Shown here in pieces: positions 7,449 through 16,554 of a DNA stretch of 64,000 nt; within the stretch, counting starts at the first letter, position 1, and each line of letters opens with the position of its first letter. The translations under genes and the position numbers were made by a program. The notes below the pieces were generated by a model, which worked only from the letters and a program-made list of their open reading frames with translations, had not been told where the DNA came from and searched no databases. The stretch comes from HLUCCA09 sp038745585 (GTDB lineage: Bacteria > Pseudomonadota > Alphaproteobacteria > Rhodobacterales > Rhodobacteraceae). The stretch is from the NCBI GenBank assembly GCA_038745585.1, contig JBCDLH010000008.1, forward strand, positions 1 through 64,000, in the 5' to 3' direction.

Positions 7449-8549
7449 ATGACCTCACCGACCCTTCTGATGCTGCCGGGCGACGGAATTGGCCCCGAGG
7501 TCATGGCCGAAGTCCGCAAGGTGATCGCGTGGTGCGGGCAGAGGGGCCTCCGCTTTGACGTCTCCGAGGATCTTGTCGGCGGCGCGGCCTATGACGCACA
7601 TGGCACGCCCCTCACCGATGCCACGATGGCAAAGGCGCAGGACGCCGACGCCGTCCTCCTCGGCGCGGTCGGCGGGCCGAAATACGACGCGCTCGACTTT
7701 GCCGTAAAGCCCGAGCGCGGTCTGCTTCGCCTCCGCAAAGAGATGGACCTCTTCGCCAATCTGCGCCCCGCGCAGTGCTTTGACGCCCTGGCCGATTTCT
7801 CGTCGCTCAAAAGAGACGTCGTCTCAGGCCTCGACATTATGATCGTGCGCGAGCTGACCTCCGGCGTCTATTTTGGCGAGCCGCGCGGCATTCATACCGA
7901 GGGCAACGAGCGCGTTGGCATCAACACCCAGCGCGACACGGAAAGCGAGATTGCGCGGGTCGCGCGATCGGCCTTCGAGCTTGCGCGGCGCCGTGGCGGC
8001 AAGGTCTGCTCGATGGAGAAGGCCAATGTCATGGAGAGCGGGATCCTGTGGCGCGAGGTCGTGACCGAGGTTCACGCCAAGGATTACGCGGAAATCGAGC
8101 TCACCCACATGTATGCCGATGCCGGCGCGATGCAGCTGACGCGCTGGCCCAAACAATTCGACGTGATCGTGACGGACAATCTCTTTGGCGACCTTTTGTC
8201 GGACCTTGCAGCGATGCTCACCGGTTCGCTCGGCATGCTCCCCTCCGCCTCGCTCGGCGCGCCGATGGCAAGCGGTCGGCCGAAAGCCCTCTACGAGCCC
8301 GTCCACGGTTCGGCGCCCGATATCGCGGGGGAGGGCAAGGCCAATCCGATCGCCTGTATCCTGAGCTTTGCGATGGCACTCCGCTACTCGTTTGACGCCG
8401 GCGCCATGGCGGCGCAAGTCGAGGCGGCGGTCGAAACAGTGCTCGCCGATGGGCTCCGCACGGCAGATCTTATTGGCGAGGAAGGCCGCGCGCCGGTCTC
8501 CACCGCGGACATGGGCGACGCCATAGTCGCGAAACTCGAGGCTGCGTGA
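7449..8549 (+). CDS. leuB: 3-isopropylmalate dehydrogenase
   Basis: LeuB oxidatively decarboxylates 3-isopropylmalate with NAD to 2-oxoisocaproate in leucine synthesis. The 366-residue protein has the family start TLLMLPGDGIGPEVM, the substrate-binding RELTSGVYFGEPRG segment (about 130-145), DNLFGDLLSDLAAMLTGSLG (about 235-255) with the metal-binding aspartates, and EPVHGSAPDIAG (about 280-291), the NAD-binding loop. ATG at 7449 is preceded by GGAGCG. It completes the leuD-leuB neighbourhood on the plus strand. Confidence 0.98.
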   Translation: MTSPTLLMLPGDGIGPEVMAEVRKVIAWCGQRGLRFDVSEDLVGGAAYDAHGTPLTDATMAKAQDADAVLLGAVGGPKYDALDFAVKPERGLLRLRKEMDLFANLRPAQCFDALADFSSLKRDVVSGLDIMIVRELTSGVYFGEPRGIHTEGNERVGINTQRDTESEIARVARSAFELARRRGGKVCSMEKANVMESGILWREVVTEVHAKDYAEIELTHMYADAGAMQLTRWPKQFDVIVTDNLFGDLLSDLAAMLTGSLGMLPSASLGAPMASGRPKALYEPVHGSAPDIAGEGKANPIACILSFAMALRYSFDAGAMAAQVEAAVETVLADGLRTADLIGEEGRAPVSTADMGDAIVAKLEAA

Positions 8550-8553
8550 CGCC

Positions 8554-9510
8554 TTAAAAGACAGCGTGCGCGCCGAGGTCGACCGTCGCCTCCCCGCGCG
8601 CAAGCTTGGCATAGAACTCTGGCAACGTGTCGTTTCCGGTCTCGGGCGTTGCATCGGCATCGTAGCGGCCGGTCGCCGGGTCGAGCACCAACATCGACTC
8701 GGTCGCATAGTATCGCCCGATCCGCGCAAGCTCTGCCTTGTCGCGCGCGGCGGGGCTGAGGCGCCCTGCCAGGCTGAGCCCCGCAATGATCCCATCCATT
8801 AGGCGCACCGGCACGTGACGGAACCGTGCAGGCTTGCCACAGGCAGCAAAGAGCGCCTCCCCCTGCGCCCGAGGTGTCATCGCTGGTCCGGGCCCACCAA
8901 TCGGCAGGATGCGATTGTGTAAGTCCGCGTCGCGCAGGCAGCGGACAATATAGGCCGCAAGGTCGGCGTCGCTGATCGGCTTGCACGCGGTCAGCGTCCC
9001 ATCGCCGAAGAGCAGAAAGGGCTTGCCCGCTTGCACGCGCGCCAGCTGACCCGAGAGCGATTTGAAGAAGGCCGTGGGGCGGACGATGGAATACGTCAGC
9101 TCGCTCTCGGCGAGTTCCGCTTCAAAGGCGCGCTTTGCGCGCTGAAACTCCAAAAGCGGCTTTTGCACGCAGATCGCCGAGAGCAAGACAAAGTGCTGAG
9201 CGCCCGCCTTCTGCGCCGCCTTGCGCAGTACCCGCTGCGCTGCATAGTCGACGGCCCACGCATCTGCCGGAACACCTGTCCGCGAGGCGAGGCAAGAGAT
9301 CACCGCGTCAATGTGCGGTAGGTCCGCAAGCCGCGCCTCGTCTGTTACGTCCGCCTCAAAGCTCTGACAGCCCGGGGGAAGCGCGTGCGCGCGCCCCGGA
9401 CGCACGAGGCAGAGCGGACGTACGCCCTGCCCCACCAGCGCTTGCGCCGTTGCCCGCCCGATCGTCCCGGTGGCACCCGCAAGCAAGACCCTTGGCCCTT
9501 CGGTCCACAT
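8554..9510 (-). CDS. bciA: Divinyl (proto)chlorophyllide 8-vinyl reductase, BciA type
   Basis: BciA reduces the C8 vinyl group of divinyl chlorophyllide with NADPH during bacteriochlorophyll synthesis. The 318-residue protein begins with a Rossmann fold (LLAGATGTIGRATAQAL, residues about 9-25) and continues as an NmrA-like reductase (ADVTDEARL, AVISCLASRTG, HFVLLSAICVQKPLLEFQRAK, IVRPTAFFKSLSGQL). The pattern SAICVQKP...FQRAK and RPTAFFKSLSGQ is what I associate with BciA rather than generic epimerases. It is a monocistronic gene convergent with leuB (4 bases apart) and divergent from the DMT permease, outside any photosynthesis cluster, as is usual for bciA. GGAGG precedes the ATG. A related NAD(P)-dependent oxidoreductase is the alternative. 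Confidence 0.85.
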   Translation of the reverse strand: MWTEGPRVLLAGATGTIGRATAQALVGQGVRPLCLVRPGRAHALPPGCQSFEADVTDEARLADLPHIDAVISCLASRTGVPADAWAVDYAAQRVLRKAAQKAGAQHFVLLSAICVQKPLLEFQRAKRAFEAELAESELTYSIVRPTAFFKSLSGQLARVQAGKPFLLFGDGTLTACKPISDADLAAYIVRCLRDADLHNRILPIGGPGPAMTPRAQGEALFAACGKPARFRHVPVRLMDGIIAGLSLAGRLSPAARDKAELARIGRYYATESMLVLDPATGRYDADATPETGNDTLPEFYAKLARGEATVDLGAHAVF

Positions 9511-9599
9511 CGCGACCTCCGTTTGGCTGGCTCACGCGTACATTGGACAGCACCGCCCCGCATGCTAGCCAGAGGACAGATTAGCCCGGGTCTTTAACC

Positions 9600-10586
9600 A
9601 TGTCTCCCAACACCAGCGGCGCCTTGCTCGCTCTCTTGGCTTTTGGTCTGTTCTCGGCCCATGACGCGGTCGTAAAGTATCTCGGCGGGACCTATGCGCC
9701 GTTTCAGATCGTCTTTTTCAGCGTGCTTTTGAGCTTTCCGCTCGCCACGATCCTTTTGATGCGGGACCGGCGCGATGGCACGCTGATCCCGCGGCACCCT
9801 TGGTGGACAGCCTTGCGTACCTTGGCCGCCGTGATCACCGGCGTCTCCGCCTTCACCGCGTTCTCGACGCTGCCGCTCGCCCAGGTCTACGCGATCCTCT
9901 TTGCCACGCCGCTCTTCATCACCGTGCTCTCGATCCCGGTGCTCGGCGAGGTCGTGCGGCTGCGTCGCTGGGCGGCGGTTATCGTGGGGCTCTGCGGCGT
10001 TCTCGTCGTGCTGCGCCCCGGGGCGCAGGCGATGGAGCTTGGTCACCTCGCGGCCCTCATTGCCGCCATCGGCGCCTCGGTCGCCGCCATCGTCGTCCGC
10101 AAGATCGGGCGAGAGGAGCGCCCAATTGTTCTGATGCTCTATCCGATGCTCGCCAACGTTCTGGTGATGGGGGCGGTGCTTCCCTTTGTCTACGTGCCGC
10201 TGCCTGGGATCGATCTCGCCGCGCTCACCTTGATCGCCCTCTTTGCGTTCTGCGCGAGCCTCCTGATCATCGCCGCCTACACACGCGCCGAAGCTGTGAT
10301 CGTCGCGCCGATGCAATACTCGCAGATCATCTGGGCGTCGATTTATGGCGCGCTGTTTTTCGGCGAGGCGCTTGATGGACAGACGCTTCTCGGCGCTGGG
10401 ATCGTGATCGCGAGCGGTCTCTACATTCTGCTCCGCGAGGGCCGCGCCGAGACGACGTCGCAACGTCCGGTGTTGCAGACCCGCTCGCGCCCGGAAACGG
10501 GGACGTATCTGCGCGTCGGCCCCCTGATCCAAGCGGCGGAAGAGCGCAAGACCGACGGGGAAGACGCAGGCCGCGACCCGCCCTAA
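9600..10586 (+). CDS. DMT-superfamily (EamA) permease
   Basis: The 328-residue inner-membrane protein has about ten hydrophobic segments and two EamA repeats, the first starting ALLALLAFGLFSAHDAVVKYL, the second starting HLAALIAAIGASVAAIVV. VLGEVVRLRRWAAVIVGLCGVLVVLRP closes repeat one and FFGEALDGQTLLGAGIVIASGLYILLRE repeat two, the typical motifs of this exporter family. A hydrophilic tail of about 45 residues follows. Such proteins export metabolites or amino acids; the substrate is unknown. It diverges from bciA across an 89-base spacer and precedes tRNA-Pro. Confidence 0.9.
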   Translation: MSPNTSGALLALLAFGLFSAHDAVVKYLGGTYAPFQIVFFSVLLSFPLATILLMRDRRDGTLIPRHPWWTALRTLAAVITGVSAFTAFSTLPLAQVYAILFATPLFITVLSIPVLGEVVRLRRWAAVIVGLCGVLVVLRPGAQAMELGHLAALIAAIGASVAAIVVRKIGREERPIVLMLYPMLANVLVMGAVLPFVYVPLPGIDLAALTLIALFAFCASLLIIAAYTRAEAVIVAPMQYSQIIWASIYGALFFGEALDGQTLLGAGIVIASGLYILLREGRAETTSQRPVLQTRSRPETGTYLRVGPLIQAAEERKTDGEDAGRDPP

Positions 10587-10631
10587 GCGCTTGCCAAGCC
10601 CGCGAGAGAGCGCTATCCGCGCCGCCACGGT

Positions 10632-10708
10632 CGGAGTGTAGCTCAGCCTGGTAGAGCACTGTCTTCGGGAGGCAGGGGTCGTGAGTTCGAATCTCGCCAC
10701 TCCGACCA
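10632..10708 (+). tRNA. tRNA-Pro (anticodon CGG)
   Basis: The acceptor stem is CGGAGTG paired with CACTCCG, followed by the discriminator A and an encoded CCA. The D arm is GCTCAGCCTGGTAGAGC, the anticodon stem CTGTC/GGCAG closes the loop TTCGGGA with anticodon CGG, and the T arm contains GTTCGAATC. All stems pair, giving a complete 77-base tRNA reading CCG proline codons. Confidence 0.97.
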
Positions 10709-10798
10709 GTGTTTTCGCGCAATTGAGGCCGCGGGAGACGCGACCGCCCCATCTGCGTTAGCGCGTGTCCGGCTGCAGTCTAGGGCGATGGGGCCCCG

Positions 10799-11536
10799 TC
10801 ACCCTATAAACGCGGCGTAATCGGCGGCTAGGGCCGTTATGGCGGCGTCGAGGATCGCAAAGCCGTGCTCGGGCCTCGCGAGGGCGGAGTGTGCGCCGAC
10901 GCGCCCATCGGGGAACTCGGCGCGGTGCTGATCGGACGTGCCGTGCTTGTCCCCGGCGCGGGCAGCGAGCTCGGCAGGCCCAAGCGCGCGCGGGGGCTCG
11001 GCCGCGGCTCCGGGCGGGACGGTCCGATAGAGCGCTTGGGTGATCGCCACTTCGGACGGCGTCGCGTGGAGCCCTTCCCACTCCCCGTAATAGCCGCGGC
11101 GGAGCGCGTTGACGGCCTCGAACTCCCACCACGAGCGGATCCGGACCTGCGCCTTGGTATGGCTTTCGGCCACGGCCTGCATCGGCGCGAGATTGGCGCC
11201 GTGGGCGTTGAGCACGTAGATGCGGAGAAAGCCCTGCGCTGCAAGCGCGTGAAGAATGTCGGAGAAGAGACCGCGAAACGTACGTTCTGAGACCGAGATC
11301 GTCCCCGGAAAGCCCATATTGAACGGGGCGGGCGTATAGGCCAGCGTGGGGGCGACGTAGGCGCCGGTCCGCTCGCCCGCGCCCCGCGCAACCGCCTCGG
11401 CGCAGAGCGCGTCTGTCCCGATGAGGCCCATCGGCCCGTGCTGCTCTGTCGAGCCCACGGGCACCAAGATGCCTGGGGCGTTGCTTTGGGCGAGATAGGC
11501 CTCTACCTCGCCCCATGTCGCCAGATCGAGGCGCAA
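10799..11536 (-). CDS. Creatininase-family amidohydrolase
   Basis: Members of this family are metal-dependent hydrolases that open cyclic or formamide C-N bonds, such as creatinine or intermediates of heterocycle breakdown. The 245-residue protein shows the metal-binding signatures GSTEQHGPMG (Glu31, His33), TDALC (Asp42), NAHGAN (about 110-115) and GLHATPSEVA (about 157). It starts at TTG 9 bases after the stop of the upstream solute-binding protein gene, so the two form an operon. The pairing with a polar-amino-acid ABC system and hydantoinase subunits suggests a cyclic amide substrate (inference); creatinine itself is not proven. Confidence 0.88.
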   Translation of the reverse strand: MRLDLATWGEVEAYLAQSNAPGILVPVGSTEQHGPMGLIGTDALCAEAVARGAGERTGAYVAPTLAYTPAPFNMGFPGTISVSERTFRGLFSDILHALAAQGFLRIYVLNAHGANLAPMQAVAESHTKAQVRIRSWWEFEAVNALRRGYYGEWEGLHATPSEVAITQALYRTVPPGAAAEPPRALGPAELAARAGDKHGTSDQHRAEFPDGRVGAHSALARPEHGFAILDAAITALAADYAAFIG

Positions 11537-11545
11537 GTGCGAGGC

Positions 11546-12316
11546 TCAAAGGCCCCAGTTGGCGCGCACCTCGTCGAAAAAGCCCTGGGCTTGCTTCACC
11601 TTCACCCAGTTGTTCACGTAGTTGATCCAGACCTGGTCGTCCTGGGGTAGCAGCATCGCAATTGGCGAAGGGGCGCGTGGCTCGGTGCCCGCGACGCGCA
11701 CCAGGGGAAACTTCTCGACCAGCGTGGACCCTTCGATATTCGAAGTGATGAAGACGTCGGCGCGCCCGGCGATCACCTCTTGAAATCCGCGTGCCGGCGC
11801 TTCGACGACCTTGATCTCGGCATTCGGGAACCATTCGCGCGCCAGCGCCTCGAACGTCGTGCCGAGGGTCGTGGCGACAGTCACGCCCTCCTGATTGATC
11901 GAGTCGTAGCCGTCGAAGTCGCCGGCCTTGTCGGTGTGGGTGAACGGAAAGATCTCCACCGAGATGTAGCTCTCTGAAAAGCCCGCGACCTTCATCCGCG
12001 GCGGCGAGATCGAGGCCGAGCCGGTCATGTGGTATTGTCCGGCAACGACACCGTTGACGAGTGTCTTCCAATCGGTCGGCACAAACTCGACCTCGACGCC
12101 GAGATCCTCGGCGAGTTGGCTCATCACGTCGATGTCGAAGCCCTCATAGCTGTTGGTCGCCGGATTGCGGACCGACATCGGGTTCCAGTCGCCCGTGGTG
12201 CCGACCTTGAGCACACCGGTGTCGAGGATCTCGTTCAGCGCAGATTGCGCACTCGCGCCGACGGCAAGGCCCGCGGTCATGAGCGCGGCGGCGCAGGCGG
12301 TAAAGAAGGAATTCAT
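11546..12316 (-). CDS. Polar amino acid-type ABC transporter substrate-binding protein
   Basis: The 256-residue periplasmic protein belongs to the bacterial extracellular solute-binding family 3. A signal peptide (MNSFFTACAAALMTAGLAVGASAQ) is followed by ILDTGVLKVGTTGDWNPMS and GFDIDVMSQLAEDLGVEVEFVPTDW, the usual lobe I motifs. The frame is open to 12421, but the ATG at 12316 is preceded by AGGAGAG and gives a clean signal peptide. The divergent ATPase and permease genes at 12463-14059 lack a binding protein and are its obvious partners. It may bind a cyclic amide or amino acid derivative. Confidence 0.93.
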   Translation of the reverse strand: MNSFFTACAAALMTAGLAVGASAQSALNEILDTGVLKVGTTGDWNPMSVRNPATNSYEGFDIDVMSQLAEDLGVEVEFVPTDWKTLVNGVVAGQYHMTGSASISPPRMKVAGFSESYISVEIFPFTHTDKAGDFDGYDSINQEGVTVATTLGTTFEALAREWFPNAEIKVVEAPARGFQEVIAGRADVFITSNIEGSTLVEKFPLVRVAGTEPRAPSPIAMLLPQDDQVWINYVNNWVKVKQAQGFFDEVRANWGL

Positions 12317-12462
12317 GGACGTCTCTCTCCTGTTGGCTGGGCCGGCGATCCCACCATGGAACCGACCGAGCATCTGGGGTGTTATAGAGCGATTGAAGAT
12401 CGAAACGGACCACGACCTCAAGCGGTGAATCCCCGCAGGGCCTTGGCCCCGGGGGACAAAGG

Positions 12463-13203
12463 ATGAAAGAGACTGCGATCGAAATGGTCGACGTCAACAA
12501 ATGGTTCGGCGATTTCCATGTGTTACGGGACATCAACCTCACGGTTGACCGCGGTGAGCGGGTGGTGATCTGCGGGCCCTCGGGCTCTGGCAAGTCGACC
12601 GTGGTACGGTGCATCAACCGCCTCGAAAAGCATCAGGAGGGTGTGATCCGCGTCGCCGGGTCCGAGTTGACGGAAGATGCCCGATCGGTTGCCGCAATCC
12701 GGGCCGAGGTCGGCATGGTGTTTCAACAGTTCAACCTCTTCCCGCACCTCACGGTGTTGCAGAACCTGACGCTTGGCCCGATGAAGGCGCGGGGCCTTAG
12801 CCGGGCGGACGCCGAGGCGCGGGCGATGCACTATCTCGAACGTGTGCGTATCCCTGAACAGGCTGGCAAACGGCCCGGTCAACTCTCGGGCGGGCAGCAG
12901 CAGCGCGTCGCGATTGCGCGCTCCCTCTGCATGGAACCCAAGGTCCTCCTCTTTGACGAGCCGACCTCCGCGCTCGACCCTGAGATGATCTCGGAGGTGC
13001 TCGACGTCATGGTGACGCTGGCGCAGGACGGCATGACGATGGTGGTCGTCACCCATGAGATGGGCTTTGCCCGCAAGGTCGCCGACAAAATGGTCTTCAT
13101 GGATGCAGGCGAGATCGTGGAGGCCGGGCCGCCGGGCGATGTCTTCGAAGCGCCGCAGACCGAGCGCTGTCGCACGTTCCTCAGCCAGATCCTCAAGCAT
13201 TAG
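12463..13203 (+). CDS. Polar amino acid ABC transporter ATPase
   Basis: The 246-residue cytoplasmic ATPase is of the GlnQ/HisP type. Walker A GPSGSGKST (about 38-46), the Q-loop FQQFNLFPHLTVLQN, signature LSGGQQQRVAIARS and Walker B VLLFDEPTSALD followed by VVTHEMGFARKVADK are all intact. AAAGG precedes the ATG. It energises uptake through the permease that follows 10 bases later, with the divergent family 3 binding protein. Confidence 0.95.
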   Translation: MKETAIEMVDVNKWFGDFHVLRDINLTVDRGERVVICGPSGSGKSTVVRCINRLEKHQEGVIRVAGSELTEDARSVAAIRAEVGMVFQQFNLFPHLTVLQNLTLGPMKARGLSRADAEARAMHYLERVRIPEQAGKRPGQLSGGQQQRVAIARSLCMEPKVLLFDEPTSALDPEMISEVLDVMVTLAQDGMTMVVVTHEMGFARKVADKMVFMDAGEIVEAGPPGDVFEAPQTERCRTFLSQILKH

Positions 13204-13213
13204 GGCCGCCGCG

Positions 13214-14059
13214 ATGCACCTGTCTTCTGCTGCCGCGCCTGCGGCCCCTGCCTCCTGTCCCGCCGTGCCTGCTGTCCCGGCGCGGGCCAACTACGCCCGT
13301 TCGCTCCGTCTCGCGGCCCTTGTCTCGCTGCTCTTTCTGGCGGGGTGCGCCTCCTCCGCATCCTGGGGTTGGTACGTGATCGACCCGTCGACGCCGTCGG
13401 GCTGGACCAACATCCGGTTTCTCGTCGGCGGCATGTGGGCAACCATCATGATCAGCGTCATCGCCGCCGGCATTTCCATCGTGCTGGGACTGATCGTGGC
13501 GCTTCCGGCCCTCTCCTCGCGCCGCGGGCTGCGGCTGGTTAACCGGGTCTACGTGGAGTTCATCCGCTCGATCCCGCTTCTGCCTATGCTCTTTTGGGTC
13601 TTCTACGGGCTGCCGCTCGTCTTTCGGTCGTTGGGCCTCAACATCCCCATCGACCCGTTCTGGGGCGCGATCATCACGCTCGCGCTGTCGGACAGCGCAT
13701 TTACCTCCGAGATCTACCGCTCCGGCATCCAATCGATTTCCAAGGGACAGACCGAGGCTGCTCAGACGGTCGGCCTCAGCTATGTCCAGACGATGCGCTA
13801 CGTCGTGCTGCCCCAGGCTGTGCGGCGGATCCTTCCGCCGCTGGCCAACCAATTCATCTACATCGTAAAAATGTCGTCTTTCGCCTCGGTCATTGGGATG
13901 CAGGAGCTGACGCGGCGGGCGAACGAGCTTGTGGTCACCGAGTACCGCCCGCTCGAACTCTACACGTTCCTGATCCTCGAGTATCTCGTCCTCGTGCTGA
14001 TCATCAGCGCAGGCGTTCGATGGCTCGAACGGCGCATGGGCTCAGACGAGCGGGGCTGA
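13214..14059 (+). CDS. Polar amino acid ABC transporter permease
   Basis: The 281-residue inner-membrane protein has an Ala/Pro-rich N-terminal stretch, then about five membrane segments and the ATPase-docking loop EAAQTVGLSYVQTMRYVVLPQA (about 193-214). FIRSIPLLPMLFWVFYGLP is typical of His/Glu-type permeases. The frame is open upstream inside the ATPase gene, but ATG 13214 directly after the ATPase stop is preferred. The first hydrophobic segment contains LAGC, which looks like a lipobox but is more probably part of the first membrane helix. Only one permease gene is present, implying a homodimer. Confidence 0.9.
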   Translation: MHLSSAAAPAAPASCPAVPAVPARANYARSLRLAALVSLLFLAGCASSASWGWYVIDPSTPSGWTNIRFLVGGMWATIMISVIAAGISIVLGLIVALPALSSRRGLRLVNRVYVEFIRSIPLLPMLFWVFYGLPLVFRSLGLNIPIDPFWGAIITLALSDSAFTSEIYRSGIQSISKGQTEAAQTVGLSYVQTMRYVVLPQAVRRILPPLANQFIYIVKMSSFASVIGMQELTRRANELVVTEYRPLELYTFLILEYLVLVLIISAGVRWLERRMGSDERG

Positions 14060-14493
14060 GCCGGATCAACGGCGGTCGCTTCGACTGCGACGTCATCCCA
14101 CGGAAAGCGCTCGTCCCAGAGCGGAGATCTACGAGACGGGCGTGACCTGTTGGGCGCGCTCTTTGAGAGGACGTGCAGAGGGCCACGAGCGCCGATACGC
14201 CCGAAACAGGAGGTCTGATTGTGGTCTCTGAGGCGGTCTTCCTGTCCGCATTGGGCCGCGCATACCATGGTGTCGTAATTGGCGTAGGTCCTGTGCCGGC
14301 GCGGCCCTCTTTGACGGGCATCCCGATGCGGACGGCCGCCACACGCACGCAGCCGCGCCAGGCGTCGCGGGCGCGATGTGGGAATCGCTCTGCCCCTATT
14401 GCCCGCTTCGCCGGACATGCGCCCGACGTTTCGGGGGTGCGGCTGCTCTTTCTGGGTGGCATGGTCCGCCTGAGGGAGCATCGGGGGTGGCGC
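14060..14493. other. 434-base spacer before hyuA without a recognised gene
   Basis: The hyuA frame is open from 14173, but the residues encoded before 14494 are low-complexity Arg/Ala/Pro-rich and do not extend the actin-like ATPase fold, so I treat them as non-coding. Frames on the minus strand are also unconvincing. The region may hold the promoter for hyuAB and the TRAP genes; I see no clear dyad or promoter. Confidence 0.4.
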
Positions 14494-16554
14494 ATGGCGG
14501 AGTGGATCATCGGGGTCGATGTGGGCGGAACCTTTACCGATTTCGCCGCGCGGCACAGCGCTTCGGGCAGAACGGTGGTTCACAAACGACCGTCCACGCC
14601 GCATGACCCCGGCGAAGCCGTCCTCGCTGGGCTAGGCGAACTCCAGGAAAAAGCCGGGATTGACGCGACCGGTATTGCGCGCCTCGGTCACGGGACCACT
14701 GTCGCCACGAACGCTTTGCTGCAGCGGCGTGGCGCCGCTGTCGGCGTCGTCACCACCACGGGCTTTCGCGACTTGCTTGAAATCGGGCGGCAGGTGCGCC
14801 CCAAAGTCTACGACATGCAGATCGACGCACCGCCCCCCCTGGCGGAACGGCGGCGGCGCTTCGAGATCGCAGAGCGGGTCGGCGCGCGGGGAGAAATCGT
14901 CCGTCCGCTGAGCGAGGCCGATCTAAGCCAGACGATCGAACAGTTGCGCGTGCTCGAAGCTGACGGGGAGCTCGAAAGCGTCGCGATCTGCCTGCTCTTT
15001 TCCTTTCTCAATCCGACGCATGAAGAGCGCGTCGCCGCGGCGGTGCGGCAGGCCTGCCCGAGCCTTCTCGTCTCCGCGAGCCACGAAGTTCAGCCCGAAT
15101 TTCGCGAGTACGAACGTTTCTCGACAACCCTGATCAATGCCTTCCTCCAACCGGAGGTCGGCCGGTACTTGAACCGGCTCAGCGGTACGATGGCCGAGCG
15201 CGCGCCGCACGCGGCGTTCGGGATCTTCCAATCCTCTGGCGGGTTGATGTCGGCCGAGCGAGCCGCGGCGCATCCGGTGCGCACTGCGCTCTCCGGCCCG
15301 GCGGCGGGTGCGGTGGGGGCGGCGGCGGCGGCGCGCCTCTCGGACATCTCAGACGTGATCACGCTCGACATGGGCGGCACATCGACCGATGTCTGCCTGA
15401 TCCGTGAGGGACGGGCGGATCTCGCGGCGATGCGGGACATTGCCGGGTTTCGCATCCGCTTGCCTTCGGTCGATATCCACACCGTCGGCGCAGGCGGTGG
15501 ATCCATCGCCCATGTGGCGTTGGACGGTCTACTTCGGGTCGGGCCGCAAAGCGCGGGCGCGGTGCCCGGCCCAGCCTGCTACGGCCATGGCGGGCAAAAG
15601 GCGACGGTTTCGGATGCCAACGTGATCTTGGGGCGCTTGCCAAAGGCGCTGGCTGGCGGTGGCCTGACGCTCGATGCCGCCGCCGCAGAAGCAGCGGTAG
15701 CTGACGTTGCGGGACAGATGGGCCTCGGTCTGCACGAGACGGCGCTCGGCATTGCGGGTCTCGTGGCGTCGAACATGACCCGGGCGATCCGCGCCGTGTC
15801 GATTGAGAAGGGCCACGATCCGCGCGCCTTCGCCCTGATGCCGTTCGGCGGCGCCGGTGGCCTCCATGCCGCGGATGTGGCCCGTGCCCTCGGCATGCGC
15901 CGGATCATCGTGCCCTACAGCCCTGGCATCCTTTGCGCCGAGGGCCTCATCGTCGCCGATCTCCAAGAGGATTTCGTGGCAACACGGCGCTGTGCCCTGG
16001 CCGCAGGGCTTGATGACCTTTTGGCGGCGGCGGCAGATCTAGGCCGTCAGGGACGTGACTGGCTGCGCGACGAGGGCGCGGCAGACGCGGAGGGGACCCT
16101 CATCCTTAGCCTCGATATGCGATATGTCGGTCAGAACTATGAGTTGCCTGTCGAAGTGGGGCGCGGCGCGCGATTGCCACCGCTTGGCTCGGCCGAAGAT
16201 CTCGCCGCAGCGTTCTTTGCCGCGCACGAAAAGAGCTATGGACATCACGATCCGGCCGCGCCGGTGGAAGTCGTGAACCTGCGCCTGCGGGCTGTCTTGC
16301 CCCTTGCCGGGGCCGCGGTTGCCCCGGTTTCACCGACGGGCGCCGCGTCGCCCATCGGCACGCAGCCGGTGTGGTTCGACTCCCGCGGCGCGCAGGAAAC
16401 GCCGGTTTGGGAGCGTGCGGCTCTGCCTGCTGGGCACGAACTCTCTGGCCCGGCCATCGTCGCCCAGTTCGATGCGACAACCCTTGTGCCGCCCGACGCC
16501 CGGCTGCACGTCGACGACGCGCTGAACCTCGTGATGGAGATGACCGATGGATGA
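14494..16554 (+). CDS. hyuA: Hydantoinase/oxoprolinase family subunit A
   Basis: The 686-residue protein is the ATP-binding subunit of an ATP-dependent cyclic amidase (N-methylhydantoinase/5-oxoprolinase/acetone-carboxylase-like family). It begins IIGVDVGGTFTDF, the phosphate-binding loop of the ASKHA fold, followed by KRPSTPHDP and HGTTVATNALLQRRGA, and has the second motif VITLDMGGTSTDVCLI (about 285-300) and GAGGGSIAHV. Length is normal. ATG 14494 is chosen because the family motif begins at residue 5; ATG 14461 is possible. The hyuB start overlaps its end by 8 bases, so A and B form a complex made in equal amounts. The substrate could be a hydantoin, oxoproline or a related lactam. Confidence 0.93.
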   Translation: MAEWIIGVDVGGTFTDFAARHSASGRTVVHKRPSTPHDPGEAVLAGLGELQEKAGIDATGIARLGHGTTVATNALLQRRGAAVGVVTTTGFRDLLEIGRQVRPKVYDMQIDAPPPLAERRRRFEIAERVGARGEIVRPLSEADLSQTIEQLRVLEADGELESVAICLLFSFLNPTHEERVAAAVRQACPSLLVSASHEVQPEFREYERFSTTLINAFLQPEVGRYLNRLSGTMAERAPHAAFGIFQSSGGLMSAERAAAHPVRTALSGPAAGAVGAAAAARLSDISDVITLDMGGTSTDVCLIREGRADLAAMRDIAGFRIRLPSVDIHTVGAGGGSIAHVALDGLLRVGPQSAGAVPGPACYGHGGQKATVSDANVILGRLPKALAGGGLTLDAAAAEAAVADVAGQMGLGLHETALGIAGLVASNMTRAIRAVSIEKGHDPRAFALMPFGGAGGLHAADVARALGMRRIIVPYSPGILCAEGLIVADLQEDFVATRRCALAAGLDDLLAAAADLGRQGRDWLRDEGAADAEGTLILSLDMRYVGQNYELPVEVGRGARLPPLGSAEDLAAAFFAAHEKSYGHHDPAAPVEVVNLRLRAVLPLAGAAVAPVSPTGAASPIGTQPVWFDSRGAQETPVWERAALPAGHELSGPAIVAQFDATTLVPPDARLHVDDALNLVMEMTDG

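Noticed and set aside
10632..10798. tRNA-Pro as attachment site of a genomic island covering 10799-45644
   Set aside because: No integrase is present and no copy of the tRNA 3' end was seen elsewhere in the window.
13214..13450. LAGC lipobox suggesting the amino-acid permease is a lipoprotein
   Set aside because: The segment is followed by a full set of permease helices and a docking loop, so it is the first membrane helix region.
14173..14493. N-terminal extension of HyuA
   Set aside because: The phosphate-binding loop starts at residue 5 from ATG 14494, and the upstream residues are Arg/Pro-rich and unlike the family.
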